From positions 1 to 64,000 of the forward strand of contig NZ_MZMV01000013.1 in the NCBI RefSeq assembly GCF_002210435.1: a DNA stretch of 64,000 nucleotides. The letters run 5' to 3'. A program made the position numbers and the translations under genes. Shown here in pieces: positions 42,360-50,252 of the stretch. The notes below the pieces were generated by a model that saw only the letters and a program-made list of their open reading frames with translations, made no database searches and was not told the DNA's origin. This stretch comes from Micromonospora wenchangensis (GTDB lineage Bacteria > Actinomycetota > Actinomycetes > Mycobacteriales > Micromonosporaceae). Positions within the stretch are counted from its first letter, which is position 1; every line of letters begins with the position of its first letter.

Positions 42360-42617
42360 TCAGGAGGCGGGGCGCTCGCCGCCCAGTTCCACCGGCCACT
42401 GGGCGGCCAGCCCGGTGAGCCGGGCCGCCGCCGCTGCCGGGTCCGCGCCGCGTCCGACCGCCACCCCCAGCAGGTACGCGGTGACCGGCGCGCCCGGCCG
42501 CAGCACCTGGTGCGCGACGTCCCTGGCCAGATCCAGCACCGTCGGCACCGGCACCTCGGCCGGGTCGAGACCCAGCTCGGCGCAGGCCGCCGTCACCCAG
42601 TCGTCCAGCACGGTCAT
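42360..42617 (-). CDS. DUF6457 domain protein
   Basis: 85-residue DUF6457 protein with [17 protein letters not shown] at the start and LDLARDVAHQVLRPGAPVTA in the middle. It is helical with no membrane segment. ATG 42617 overlaps the mobA stop (ATGA), and GGAGGAG lies 8 nt upstream; GTG 42626 is the alternative. Coupled translation with mobA suggests a role in molybdenum cofactor maturation, perhaps as a small adaptor. Function otherwise unknown. Confidence 0.8.
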   Translation of the reverse strand: MTVLDDWVTAACAELGLDPAEVPVPTVLDLARDVAHQVLRPGAPVTAYLLGVAVGRGADPAAAAARLTGLAAQWPVELGGERPAS

Positions 42618-43228
42618 CGCGTCCACTCCTCCGCCCGGCGTACGTCGGAGTCAGTGTCGCAGTCGAACCACGGTGGCGGGCCGGCAGCGGACCAGGCCAG
42701 CTCGCGTACCGTCAACTCGCCCAGCAGCTCCCGCATGGACGCCCCGGCCAGCGCACCGGCCTCGGTTCGGCGGGTGGCGACCCGGTCCAGCGCGGCGCGC
42801 AACGCCGGCACCCGCCACACCCCGCACAGCGGCTGGCGTCGCCCCCGGTCGTCGACCAGGCAGACGCCGTCCGCCGCCGGGCCGGATTCGGCGGCGAGCG
42901 CGTCGAGCAGCACGCCGACGACCGGGCGGGTGAGCAACGGCAGGTCGGCGGCGAGCAGGGCGACGACCGCCGTACCGGGACCGAGCAGGGCCAGCCCGGC
43001 GGACGCGGCGGCCACCGGCCCACCACCGGCCGGCTCCTCCCGGGTCACCAGAACATCGGCCGGGAGCGCCCCACCCGGGCCGACCAGCACCCGGGGTACG
43101 GCGTCGGCGACGGCGGCGAGCACCAGGTCCCGCATCGGCCGGCCGTGCACGGGCACCGCCGGCTTGTCCCGCCCACCCATCCGGCGGGCCGCCCCACCGG
43201 CCAGCACCACCGCCGCGTACGCCGTCAC
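42614..43228 (-). CDS. mobA: Molybdenum cofactor guanylyltransferase
   Basis: 204-residue MobA-type nucleotidyltransferase that adds GMP to molybdopterin, making the dinucleotide cofactor used by DMSO-reductase-family enzymes. [17 protein letters not shown] is the GTP-binding loop (about 9-25), followed by LLAADLPLL with the metal-binding Asp and [18 protein letters not shown]-using MocA-type specificity cannot be excluded. The stop overlaps DUF6457. fdhD lies about 0.2 kb away, divergent, consistent with formate dehydrogenase maturation. Confidence 0.9.
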   Translation of the reverse strand: MTAYAAVVLAGGAARRMGGRDKPAVPVHGRPMRDLVLAAVADAVPRVLVGPGGALPADVLVTREEPAGGGPVAAASAGLALLGPGTAVVALLAADLPLLTRPVVGVLLDALAAESGPAADGVCLVDDRGRRQPLCGVWRVPALRAALDRVATRRTEAGALAGASMRELLGELTVRELAWSAAGPPPWFDCDTDSDVRRAEEWTR

Positions 43229-43440
43229 CCGGCCACGGTAGCCGCCGGGCCCGGCCCGCGTGCTCCGGTCGCACAGCCTCCCGGTTCCGTCCCGTCCCCG
43301 CTGCCGGGCCGACGCCCGCTGCCGGCGGCCGGGGACTATCGGGCGGTGCCGGCGGCCGGGGACGGCCGGGTGGGCGCGGTGGGGCCGCAGCCAGGGTGGT
43401 CAGCGTGCGGGGGGCCGGGCGGGCGGGGCAGGATGGCGGG

Positions 43441-44295
43441 ATGGGACGGGCCACTGACCGGCGGAGCGTGCTCCGGATCGACCTCGACGCGGCGGACGAC
43501 ACCCGGGTGGCGCTGCGCCGGCCGGACACGCTCGCCGTGGAGGAACCGCTGGAGATCCGGGTCGGCCCCGGCGGGCCGGGTCGACGCCGCCCGCTGGCGG
43601 TGACCATGCGTACCCCCGGGGACGACCTCGACCTGGCCATCGGCTTCCTGCTGACCGAGGGGCTGATCCGCAGCGACGCCGACGTGCACACCGCCCAGCT
43701 CTGCTCCGGGGCGGAGACACCCAACACGTACAACGTGGTCGACGTGGTGCTCTCCCCCGGCGTGCCGGCACCAACGACGGACCCGGCGCGCAACTTCTAC
43801 ACCACCAGCTCCTGCGGGGTGTGCGGGAAGGCCAGCATCGACGCGATTCGTACCCGGTCCCGGTTCACCGTCGCCGACGACCCACTCACCGTGCCGGCGA
43901 AGCTGCTGGCGGAGCTGCCCGACCGGCTGCGCGCCGCGCAGCGCGCCTTCGACCGCACCGGCGGCCTGCACGCGGCGGGCCTGTTCAGCCCCGACGGGGA
44001 ACTGGTGGTGCTGCGCGAGGACGTCGGCCGGCACAACGCGGTGGACAAGGTGGTCGGCTGGGCGGTCCGGCAGCGGCGGCTGCCGCTGTCCGGCCATCTG
44101 TTGTTGGTGTCCGGCCGGGCGAGCTTCGAGCTGACCCAGAAGGCGTGGATGGCGGGCCTGCCGCTGCTGGCGGCGGTCTCCGCGCCGAGCACCCTCGCCG
44201 CCGATCTGGCCGACGAGGCCGGGCTGACCCTGGTCGGCTTCCTCCGTGGCCGGACCATGAACGTCTACACCGGCACCCACCGCGTCACCCCCTGA
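43441..44295 (+). CDS. fdhD: Formate dehydrogenase sulfurtransferase FdhD
   Basis: 284-residue FdhD, which moves sulfur from a cysteine desulfurase to the molybdenum cofactor for formate dehydrogenase. Key segments are VEEPLEIRV, the cysteine loop [12 protein letters not shown] (Cys about 121 and 124), [12 protein letters not shown] and [16 protein letters not shown] 43441 follows CAGGAT by 6 nt. No formate dehydrogenase structural gene is in the window, so the client lies elsewhere. Confidence 0.95.
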   Translation: MGRATDRRSVLRIDLDAADDTRVALRRPDTLAVEEPLEIRVGPGGPGRRRPLAVTMRTPGDDLDLAIGFLLTEGLIRSDADVHTAQLCSGAETPNTYNVVDVVLSPGVPAPTTDPARNFYTTSSCGVCGKASIDAIRTRSRFTVADDPLTVPAKLLAELPDRLRAAQRAFDRTGGLHAAGLFSPDGELVVLREDVGRHNAVDKVVGWAVRQRRLPLSGHLLLVSGRASFELTQKAWMAGLPLLAAVSAPSTLAADLADEAGLTLVGFLRGRTMNVYTGTHRVTP

Positions 44296-44427
44296 CCCGC
44301 CTGCGGTCGGCGCGGAGTCGTCAGGCGTGGGGCGTGATCGTGGAGACTTCTTGTCGCCGGGGCCGCAACAACTCTCCACAGTCGACCGGCGACCGCGACC
44401 GCTGCCGATTCCGGCGGCCGGGAGGGA

Positions 44428-44682
44428 TCAGCGGTCCGGCGGGCGGACCCAGGTGAGGAAGCGGTCGGTCACGTCGATCCGGCGACCGCTGTCGAGCTGC
44501 GTCAGGTGTTCGGTCGCCTTTGCCGACAACCCGGTGAGCAGGGCGAGCAGTCCGGGCAGGTCGTCGCCGTACCGCGCGAGGAGGGCGAGTTTCGCCTCCC
44601 CGCACGGCCACGGGTTCGCGTCGACCCGGCACAGCCAGATCGGCCGCAGCGGCGTGTGCCGGCCGGGCAGCGCCCCGGTCAC
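44428..44682 (-). CDS. Small WLCR/PWPC-motif actinobacterial protein
   Basis: 84-residue protein of a common but uncharacterised actinobacterial family, sometimes mislabelled flavin reductase. LRPIWLCRVDANPWPCGEAK has two conserved cysteines about 11 apart (possible metal or redox pair), then a helical part LLALLTGLSAKATEHL and a C-terminal DRFLTWVRPP. GTG 44682 overlaps the upstream stop by 4 nt (GTGA), so the longer upstream reading is rejected. Last gene of a three-gene overlapping operon that faces the XRE/DUF397 genes. Confidence 0.6.
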   Translation of the reverse strand: MTGALPGRHTPLRPIWLCRVDANPWPCGEAKLALLARYGDDLPGLLALLTGLSAKATEHLTQLDSGRRIDVTDRFLTWVRPPDR

Positions 44683-44978
44683 CGCGTCCCCACCGACCTG
44701 AGCCGCCGCCCCCGGCCACCCTGCGGGAGCGCCGCGCCTGCCGGCCGGTCCGGCTGCGCGAGCCGGCGCGCGCCCGCCGGCATCAGGAACAGGGTCCGCC
44801 GCCGGACCGCGTCGCCTGCGGCATTCAGCTCGTACGCGTCGATCCAGACCCAACCGTGGTACGTGTGCCAGTCGGCCAGCACCCGGATGACCCGGACCGT
44901 GATCGGCCGGATGAACTGCACACTGGCGGTACGCGACAGGTGCAGCACGTCTCCCGACCTGACCTCCGGGCCGGTCAC
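44679..44978 (-). CDS. Small protein with VLHLSR/YHGWVWID motifs
   Basis: 99-residue protein, family unnamed. GDVLHLSRTASVQFIRPITV and VLADWHTYHGWVWIDAYELN form a small beta-rich domain, followed by GDAVRRRTLFLMPAG and a Gly/Arg-rich end. GTG 44978 overlaps the stop of the tiny gene upstream (GTGA). The frame is open to 45353, but its upstream part is the shadow of that gene. Similar short proteins occur in many Micromonospora-type genomes. Function unknown. Confidence 0.6.
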   Translation of the reverse strand: MTGPEVRSGDVLHLSRTASVQFIRPITVRVIRVLADWHTYHGWVWIDAYELNAAGDAVRRRTLFLMPAGARRLAQPDRPAGAALPQGGRGRRLRSVGTR

Positions 44979-45178
44979 CGGGGCCCCTGGTTCCGGCCGT
45001 ACGCCCAGCGGTGTGCCGGCACGACGCCGGCCATCCGCCCCGGCCCCCGGTACGGCGGCACGAGCGGCCCGATCGGGCCAGGGACGATCGGGCGCGCGGG
45101 TGGCCCGGGATCGGATACGGGTTCGGGGCGGGGTGCGGGCTTCGGGCCCCGGTCGGGCTTCGGCTTCTCCCTGGGCAC
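44975..45178 (-). CDS. Tiny Pro-rich protein leading the operon
   Basis: 67-residue basic, proline-rich protein: PREKPKPDRGPKPAPRPEPV at the start and GRMAGVVPAHRWAYGRNQGP at the end. It is not recognised. Support for a real gene is the ribosome site AGAGGAG 5 nt before GTG 45178, strong G/C at third positions, and the GTGA overlap with the next gene. The end of the protein may bind a partner. First gene of three. Confidence 0.55.
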   Translation of the reverse strand: MPREKPKPDRGPKPAPRPEPVSDPGPPARPIVPGPIGPLVPPYRGPGRMAGVVPAHRWAYGRNQGPR

Positions 45179-45194
45179 GGCGTCTCCTCTGTGT

Positions 45195-45236
45195 CGGTGC
45201 GTCCGCGTCGGTGCGTCCGCGTGGGTGTGTCTTCGT
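45195..45236. repeat. Three 14-bp tandem repeats
   Basis: CGGTGCGTCCGCGT occurs exactly twice (45195-45208 and 45209-45222), followed by a diverged copy (45223-45236). It lies just upstream of the three-gene operon, in its promoter region. It might be an operator array or slippage. Confidence 0.65.
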
Positions 45237-45329
45237 CGGTGTGGAGGAGGGGCCGGCCGCCCTTCCACGGCCGGCCTCTCCGGCAGACGCCGCCGCCAGC
45301 TCTCGACCACTACCGACAGCGCCGCCCCG

Positions 45330-45359
45330 GTGACACTCTGGTGTGGAGGTCACTAGGCT
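45330..45359 (+). promoter_or_regulatory. Promoter and possible operator of the XRE gene
   Basis: GTGACA (45330-45335) and TAGGCT (45354-45359) are 18 nt apart. GTGAC (45330-45334) and GTCAC (45349-45353) form an inverted repeat filling the spacer, a likely site for autoregulation by the downstream XRE protein. The leader would be about 88 nt. Confidence 0.45.
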
Positions 45360-45453
45360 CGGAAGGTGCGACGAACGTTCGGGCTGAGCCGGATGAGGAA
45401 CCGCCGACGAGGTGGCGGCATGAATAGTCGATCTTCAGATTGGGGCGCCGTGC

Positions 45454-46260
45454 ATGGCTGACGTACCAGATCCGCTCGCCGATTTCGTCGTTGCCGAGAT
45501 CCGCCGTGCCCGGGGTGCCGCCGGTATGACGCAGGAGGCGTTCGGGCGGGGTGCCGGCTTCAGCGCGTCGCACGTCAGTGCCGTCGAGGGGGGCACCCGG
45601 GCGCTGACCCTGGATTTCATCAAGGGAGCTGACCGGGCGCTCAGCACCGGTGGGCTCTTCGAGCGGCTGGTGAGCAAGCTCGGCACACCGTCGTGGTTCC
45701 TGCCGTGGCTCGACGCCGAACGCAACGCGACCCAACTCAGGTACTTCGAGCCGAACCTGATTCCCGGCCTACTACAAACCGAGGCCTACGCCCGCGCGGT
45801 GCTTCGAACTGTCGACAGCCTCACCGACGACGAGGTGGAACAGCGGGTGTCGGCACGAATCGACCGACAGAGAATTCTGACCGGCGCGCATCCTCCGCAA
45901 TTGGTGGCGGTGCTCGACGAAAGGGCGGTGCGCCTAGCCGGCGAGGGCTTCGGTGTCGTCATGGGGCAGCAGATCACGCAACTCATCGCCAGGGCAGAAC
46001 TGCCGCATGTTCATGTGCACGTCATCCCGGCAGTCACCGGGCTGCATGTCGGACTGTCCGGGCCGTTCGCTCTGGCGCGCTCCGGCGGTGGGGTGTGGGT
46101 CGGGCACCTTGAGAACCAGCTTGGCGGCGTTGTGGTCGACAAGGATGATGAGTTGGCTACGCTCCAAGCGCGGTGGGAGAACGTCCGGAACGAGGCCCTT
46201 CCGCGTCGGCAGTCCATCGATCTGTTGAAGGAAGTTGGGAGCCAACATGGACCTCAGTAA
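45454..46260 (+). CDS. XRE/DUF5753 regulator
   Basis: 268-residue helix-turn-helix regulator of the Scr1/BldB-partner type. The N-terminal XRE domain (about 10-70) has RRARGAAGMTQEAFGRGAGF and SASHVSAVEGGTRAL. The DUF5753 domain (about 85-260) has WLDAERNATQLRYFEPNLIP and GLLQTEAYARAV. Such proteins pair with adjacent DUF397 proteins to control antibiotic production or development, or act as toxin-antitoxin-like modules. It overlaps the first DUF397 gene by 14 nt, so the two are coupled. ATG 45454 has only a weak G-run before it. Confidence 0.92.
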   Translation: MADVPDPLADFVVAEIRRARGAAGMTQEAFGRGAGFSASHVSAVEGGTRALTLDFIKGADRALSTGGLFERLVSKLGTPSWFLPWLDAERNATQLRYFEPNLIPGLLQTEAYARAVLRTVDSLTDDEVEQRVSARIDRQRILTGAHPPQLVAVLDERAVRLAGEGFGVVMGQQITQLIARAELPHVHVHVIPAVTGLHVGLSGPFALARSGGGVWVGHLENQLGGVVVDKDDELATLQARWENVRNEALPRRQSIDLLKEVGSQHGPQ

Positions 46261-46438
46261 CGCCACGTGGCGGAAGTCCACCCGCAGCGGTGCGAGCGGT
46301 GGGAACTGTGTCGAGGTTGCCGACAACCTTCCCGGTGCGGTCGCCGTGCGGGACTCCAAGGACCCGGACGGGCCGGCCCTGACCTTCGCCCCGGCCTCGT
46401 GGCGTGCGTTCGTCGCCGGGCTGGCCGCCCGCGCCTGA
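46247..46438 (+). CDS. DUF397 protein, copy 1
   Basis: 63-residue DUF397 protein. WRKSTRSGASGGNCVEVADN, then VAVRDSKDPDGPALTFAPAS and WRAFVAGLAA are the family signature. It probably binds the upstream DUF5753 regulator. ATG 46247 overlaps that gene; an ATG at 46235 would add four residues. It is followed by a hairpin at 46451-46489. Confidence 0.92.
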   Translation: MDLSNATWRKSTRSGASGGNCVEVADNLPGAVAVRDSKDPDGPALTFAPASWRAFVAGLAARA

Positions 46439-46450
46439 CCGACCTGCACG

Positions 46451-46489
46451 GTGAGGTGCCTGCTCCGAGTTCCGGGGCAGCCACCTCAC
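46451..46489 (+). terminator. Imperfect terminator after DUF397 copy 1
   Basis: An 8-bp outer stem (GTGAGGTG with CACCTCAC), a C:C mismatch and an inner stem with one wobble pair surround an AGTTC loop. It has the same layout as the perfect hairpin after copy 2, from which it has diverged. Confidence 0.65.
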
Positions 46490-46648
46490 GCCAGCGGCCA
46501 GGAAGGCGTAGACGTTCGGCGGTCCACCGCTTCCCTCGCGGCACCGGAACACTGTCTACGCGACGCTGAAGACGTTCCTGAATGGGGAATCTGAGCCACC
46601 AGTCCAGACACCGGCATCTAACCGAAAGGCTGCGAGAGGGGACAACCC

Positions 46649-46840
46649 GTGAGACTGATTGATGCGCGTTGGCGGAAGTCCACCCGAAGTGGCACCAGCG
46701 GCGGTAACTGTGTCGAGGTTGCCGACAACCTTTCCGGCGCGGTCGCCGTGCGGGACTCCAAGGACCCGGACGGGCCGGCCCTGACCTTCGCCCCGACCTC
46801 GTGGCGTGCGTTCGTCACCGGGCTGGCCGCCCGCGCCTGA
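46649..46840 (+). CDS. DUF397 protein, copy 2
   Basis: 63-residue tandem duplicate of copy 1. From WRKSTRSG to the end only 4 of 56 residues differ; the first six residues are unrelated (MRLIDA against MDLSNA). GTG 46649 has GAGAGGGG about 6 nt upstream. No second DUF5753 gene accompanies it. It is followed by a perfect 17-bp terminator. Both may compete for the same regulator, or one may be redundant. Confidence 0.9.
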   Translation: MRLIDARWRKSTRSGTSGGNCVEVADNLSGAVAVRDSKDPDGPALTFAPTSWRAFVTGLAARA

Positions 46841-46852
46841 CCGACCTGCTCG

Positions 46853-46891
46853 GTGAAATGCCTGCCCCGAGGTCCGGGGCAGGCATTTCAC
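46853..46891 (+). terminator. Terminator after DUF397 copy 2
   Basis: A perfect 17-bp inverted repeat (46853-46869 with 46875-46891) with an AGGTC loop lies 13 nt after the stop. Confidence 0.88.
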
Positions 46892-47011
46892 GTCAGGGAG
46901 CGACCTGGCATTCCATCGCTGACGTGCCCGACCCGGCCGTTGGAGAGCATGGGCTGCTATCACTCCGGCCAGCTGCCGTGTCCGCCCCGACACCATGCCA
47001 CTGACAGCCGT

Positions 47012-47046
47012 ATGCCTGTCAGGCATGAATATGACTGCCAGGAATA
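47012..47046. promoter_or_regulatory. Palindrome and AT-rich repeated element
   Basis: ATGCCTG-T-CAGGCAT (47012-47026) is a perfect 7-bp-arm palindrome. It overlaps an AT-rich element (47024-47046) sharing 19 of 23 bases with 59-81. The rest of the gap 46892-47125 holds nothing recognised. A shared regulator site is possible. Confidence 0.35.
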
Positions 47047-47125
47047 CTCCTCTCCGAGACCACATAGCCCCGACCATCCTCACCGACAGTGACCCTGCTG
47101 CCGCCCGCATCAGCGGGGCGGCGGG

Positions 47126-48172
47126 TCAGCGGGAGCGGCGGGGCCGGCGACGACGGCGGCGCAGCACCTCCGGCTCGGTCACGGCCGGCCATCCGTCCAG
47201 GTCGGACGGCGGAACACCGCGCCGCAGCAGATCGTCGAGGAGCCGGGCGAGGGTGTAGTCGGGGCGGACGGTCAGCGCCCGTTCCAGGGCCACGGCGGCG
47301 AGCGCGCCCTGGCCGGCCCGCCAGGCGGCGAAGGCGAGCAGGCAGGCGGGGGCGGGCACCAACTCCTCCTCGCTGCGGCGAAGCACCTCGCTCCACAGGG
47401 CGATGTCCTCCTCCCGGCCGTCGGTGCGTTCCCACGCGTGGTCGCGTACCGGCAGGTGGGTCAGGAGCAGGGTCAGCCAGGCCACCTCGTCGTCGGTGAG
47501 CCGGTCGCCGCGCCGGTGCCGGCGTTGCGCCTGGCGTACCGCCGTGGTGCCGGCCCTGCGGATGGCCCGCTCGCCGGACTCGTCGGTGTCGGGGGCCGTC
47601 TCCAGCAGGCCCAGCAGGCGGCGTTCGGCCCGGTCACCGGCCCGGCGCAGGGCGGCCCGGTCGACGCCCTCGGTGGGGGCGACCTGCGCGGCGAGTGCCG
47701 CCCGGTCGGGGAGCGCCACCTGACCGGCGTAGACCGCGGCGGCGGCGACCTGGCTGGCGTCCGGGTCGTACGAGGTGCCGTCGGCTGGGCAGCAGTCCGG
47801 CGCTTCGCAGAGGTAGGACCAGTAGCGGCGACCGGTCACCCGCAGCGCGTCGAGCACGGGCAGGCCGAGGTCGGCCAGCGCGGACCGGACGGCGTCCACC
47901 GCCGGGGTGACCCGTTCGGGCGGGCCGAACCCGACGACGGTGGTGGCTTCGGCGTCCTGCCGGCCGATCACGTCGCCGAGATGTCGCGCCGGCAGGGCCG
48001 GGTCGGTGCCCGGTCCGGGCAGGTCGGCGCGGGCGGCGAAGACGATCCGCCGGCCCCGCATCGCCACCACCACGATGCTGTCGACGGGGTGGAAGCCGAT
48101 CAGGTACGGCACGGCGGTGATCAGGTCGGCGGGCGAGCGGACGGTGAGCCGGGGGCGGTCGGTCGCGTTCAT
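47126..48172 (-). CDS. DUF4192 family protein
   Basis: 348-residue DUF4192 protein, common in actinobacteria and of unknown function. The start RLTVRSPADLITAVPYLIGF and then HPVDSIVVVAMRG are the family signature, with SYLCEAPDCCPADGT in the middle (a clustered cysteine trio) and a helical, tetratricopeptide-like C-terminus (ALAAVALERALTVRPDYTLA). It ends in a very Arg-rich tail. ATG 48172; no good ribosome site. Divergent from the kinase-fold gene, with a DnaA-box pair between them. Confidence 0.88.
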   Translation of the reverse strand: MNATDRPRLTVRSPADLITAVPYLIGFHPVDSIVVVAMRGRRIVFAARADLPGPGTDPALPARHLGDVIGRQDAEATTVVGFGPPERVTPAVDAVRSALADLGLPVLDALRVTGRRYWSYLCEAPDCCPADGTSYDPDASQVAAAAVYAGQVALPDRAALAAQVAPTEGVDRAALRRAGDRAERRLLGLLETAPDTDESGERAIRRAGTTAVRQAQRRHRRGDRLTDDEVAWLTLLLTHLPVRDHAWERTDGREEDIALWSEVLRRSEEELVPAPACLLAFAAWRAGQGALAAVALERALTVRPDYTLARLLDDLLRRGVPPSDLDGWPAVTEPEVLRRRRRRPRRSR

Positions 48173-48214
48173 GTCCGGCAGCGTGCGGCGGGCGGCCCCA
48201 GCGCCGACAGGCCC

Positions 48215-48240
48215 TGTGGACGACACGCAAGTTATCCACA
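48215..48240. promoter_or_regulatory. Inverted pair of DnaA-box-like sequences
   Basis: TGTGGACGA (48215-48223), which is TCGTCCACA on the minus strand, faces TTATCCACA (48232-48240), the classical consensus DnaA box. They lie between the DUF4192 gene and the kinase gene, 8 nt apart. Confidence 0.45.
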
Positions 48241-48325
48241 GATACGGAGAGTGTTCATGCAGGTCGACGCGATTCGGCAGGCGACGCGGCCCACCGGGGT
48301 CGGTCCGAGCGGCTACCTTGCGCTC

Positions 48326-49240
48326 ATGGACCTGGCGTACCTGCGGGCGCACCCGGAGCACCTGCCCACCTTCCTGACCCACCAGCGCATCCGGGAGACC
48401 CCGGTGGCGGGCGGGGACAGTTGCGTGGCCTCCCGGCTGACCCTGGACGACGGCCACTCGGTCTTCACCAAGACCTGGCCGGAGCGGGCCGGTCGAGCGG
48501 TGCCGGCGGGCTTCTTCGACACCGAGGCCGCCGGGCTGCGCTGGCTGCGGGAGGCCGGCGCGGTGGCCGTACCGGAGGTGGTGGTGGCGCTGCCGGAGCT
48601 GTTGGCGCTCGACTGGGTCGACCCCGGCGAGCCGACGCCCGGGGCGGCCGAGCGGTTCGGCCGGGAGCTGGCCGGCACGCACCGGGCCGGCGCCGACCGG
48701 TTCGGGGCGGTGTGGCCCGGGTTCATCGGCACCCTCGCGCAGGACAACACCCCCGACGAGGGGCCGTGGCCGGACTGGTTCGCCAGGCGACGGCTCCTGC
48801 CGTACCTGCGGATGTCGGTCGACGGCGGTGCCCTCGACGGCCCGGACGCCGCGCTGGTCGAGCAGGTGGTGGCGCGGATCGGCGAGTTCGGCGGCGACGA
48901 GCCGCCGGCCCGGCTGCACGGCGACCTGTGGCCGGGCAACCTGCTCTGGGGTGCGGACGAGCGGGTGTGGCTGGTCGACCCGGCGGCGCACGGCGGGCAC
49001 CGGGAGACGGACCTGGCCCAGCTCGCGCTGTTCGGCGGCCCGCCGCACCACGACCGGATCATGGCCGGCTACCGGGAGGCGTGGCCGCTGGCCGACGGGT
49101 GGCGGGAACGGGTGCCACTGCACCAACTGCACCTGCTGCTCGTGCACACCGCCCTGTTCGGTAGGGCTTACCGCGATGCGGTCGTCGGTGCCGCCCGAGC
49201 GGCGCTGCGGGGTGCCGGCCGCGCTACGGTCGACGGGTGA
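48326..49240 (+). CDS. Fructosamine kinase-like/aminoglycoside phosphotransferase-fold protein
   Basis: 304-residue kinase-fold enzyme resembling fructosamine-3-kinase. The N-terminal lobe has RETPVAGGDSCVASRLTLDD and SVFTKTWPE with the ATP-binding Lys. The catalytic loop is ARLHGDLWPGNLLWG, and the metal Asp is in VWLVDPAAHGGHRETDLAQL. Family members phosphorylate ketoamines for protein deglycation. ATG 48326 is preferred over ATG 48257 because TACCTT (48314-48319) sits 6 nt upstream and homologs begin there. The stop overlaps moaA (GTGA). Confidence 0.85.
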   Translation: MDLAYLRAHPEHLPTFLTHQRIRETPVAGGDSCVASRLTLDDGHSVFTKTWPERAGRAVPAGFFDTEAAGLRWLREAGAVAVPEVVVALPELLALDWVDPGEPTPGAAERFGRELAGTHRAGADRFGAVWPGFIGTLAQDNTPDEGPWPDWFARRRLLPYLRMSVDGGALDGPDAALVEQVVARIGEFGGDEPPARLHGDLWPGNLLWGADERVWLVDPAAHGGHRETDLAQLALFGGPPHHDRIMAGYREAWPLADGWRERVPLHQLHLLLVHTALFGRAYRDAVVGAARAALRGAGRATVDG

Positions 49241-50250
49241 CCGCCGCCCCGACGACCGCCGGCGTCCTCGTCGACCGGTACGGCCGGATCGCCCGGGACC
49301 TGCGCGTGTCGCTGACCGACAAGTGCAACCTGCGCTGCACCTACTGCATGCCCGCCGAAGGGCTGCCCTGGCTGGCCGGGCCGCAACTGCTCACCGACGA
49401 GGAGATCGTGCGGCTGGTCCGGGTCGCGGTGCAGCGGCTCGGGGTGACCGAGGTGCGGTTCACCGGGGGAGAGCCGCTGATCCGGCCGGGGCTGGTCGGC
49501 ATCGTCGCCGCCGTGGCCGCGCTCACCCCCCGGCCCCGGATCTCGTTGACCACCAACGGTCTCGGCCTGGACCGGCTCGCCCCGGCGCTGCGCGACGCCG
49601 GGCTGGACCGGGTGAACGTGTCGCTGGACACCCTCGACGCGGCCCGGTTCGCCGCGTTGACCCGCCGGGACCGGCTCGGCGACGTGCTCGGCGGGCTGGC
49701 CGGGGCCGCCGCCGCCGGGCTCGCCCCGGTGAAGGTCAACGCGGTGCTGATGCGCGGGGTCAACGAGGACGAGGCACCGGCGTTGCTGCGGTTCGCCCTC
49801 GACCACGGCTACGAGCTGCGGTTCATCGAGCAGATGCCGTTGGACGCCCAGCACGGCTGGGACCGGGCCACGATGGTCACCGCCGAGGAGATCCTCGCGT
49901 CGCTGGCCGCCGGGTTCGCCCTCACCCCCGACCCGGCGCACCGGGGCGCCGCCCCGGCCGAGACCTGGCTGGTCGACGGCGGCCCGGCCCGGGTCGGCGT
50001 GATCGGCACGGTGACCCGGCCGTTCTGCGGCGACTGCGACCGGACCCGGCTCACCGCCGACGGCCAGGTGCGCAACTGCCTGTTCGCCACCGAGGAGTCC
50101 GACCTGCGTGGCGCGCTGCGGGCCGGCGCGGACGACGCCGACATCGCCCGCCGCTGGCAGGCCGCCACGGTCATCAAACGGGCCGGGCACGGCATCGACG
50201 ACCCGACGTTCCTGCAACCCGTCCGGCCCATGTCGGCGATCGGAGGCTGA
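49237..50250 (+). CDS. moaA: GTP 3',8-cyclase
   Basis: 337-residue radical-SAM enzyme, first step of molybdopterin synthesis. The SAM cluster motif is CNLRCTYC (about 29-36), with RFTGGEPLIRPG as the SAM-binding GGEP. The C-terminal cluster is PFCGDCDRTRLTADGQVRNC. The C-terminus ends GG, as needed for activity. GTG 49237 overlaps the kinase stop by 4 nt, and TACGGT (49225-49230) lies 6 nt upstream, so an internal leaderless start is possible. moaD follows after 2 nt. Confidence 0.96.
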   Translation: MTAAPTTAGVLVDRYGRIARDLRVSLTDKCNLRCTYCMPAEGLPWLAGPQLLTDEEIVRLVRVAVQRLGVTEVRFTGGEPLIRPGLVGIVAAVAALTPRPRISLTTNGLGLDRLAPALRDAGLDRVNVSLDTLDAARFAALTRRDRLGDVLGGLAGAAAAGLAPVKVNAVLMRGVNEDEAPALLRFALDHGYELRFIEQMPLDAQHGWDRATMVTAEEILASLAAGFALTPDPAHRGAAPAETWLVDGGPARVGVIGTVTRPFCGDCDRTRLTADGQVRNCLFATEESDLRGALRAGADDADIARRWQAATVIKRAGHGIDDPTFLQPVRPMSAIGG

Positions 50251-50252
50251 GG

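Noticed and set aside
44979..45353. N-terminal extension of the 99-residue protein
   Set aside because: That frame is low-complexity Arg/Pro and is the shadow of the 67-residue gene, which has a ribosome site and GTGA coupling.
48257..48325. Upstream ATG for the kinase-fold gene
   Set aside because: ATG 48326 has a well-placed TACCTT box and fits homolog starts; the extra residues show no homology.
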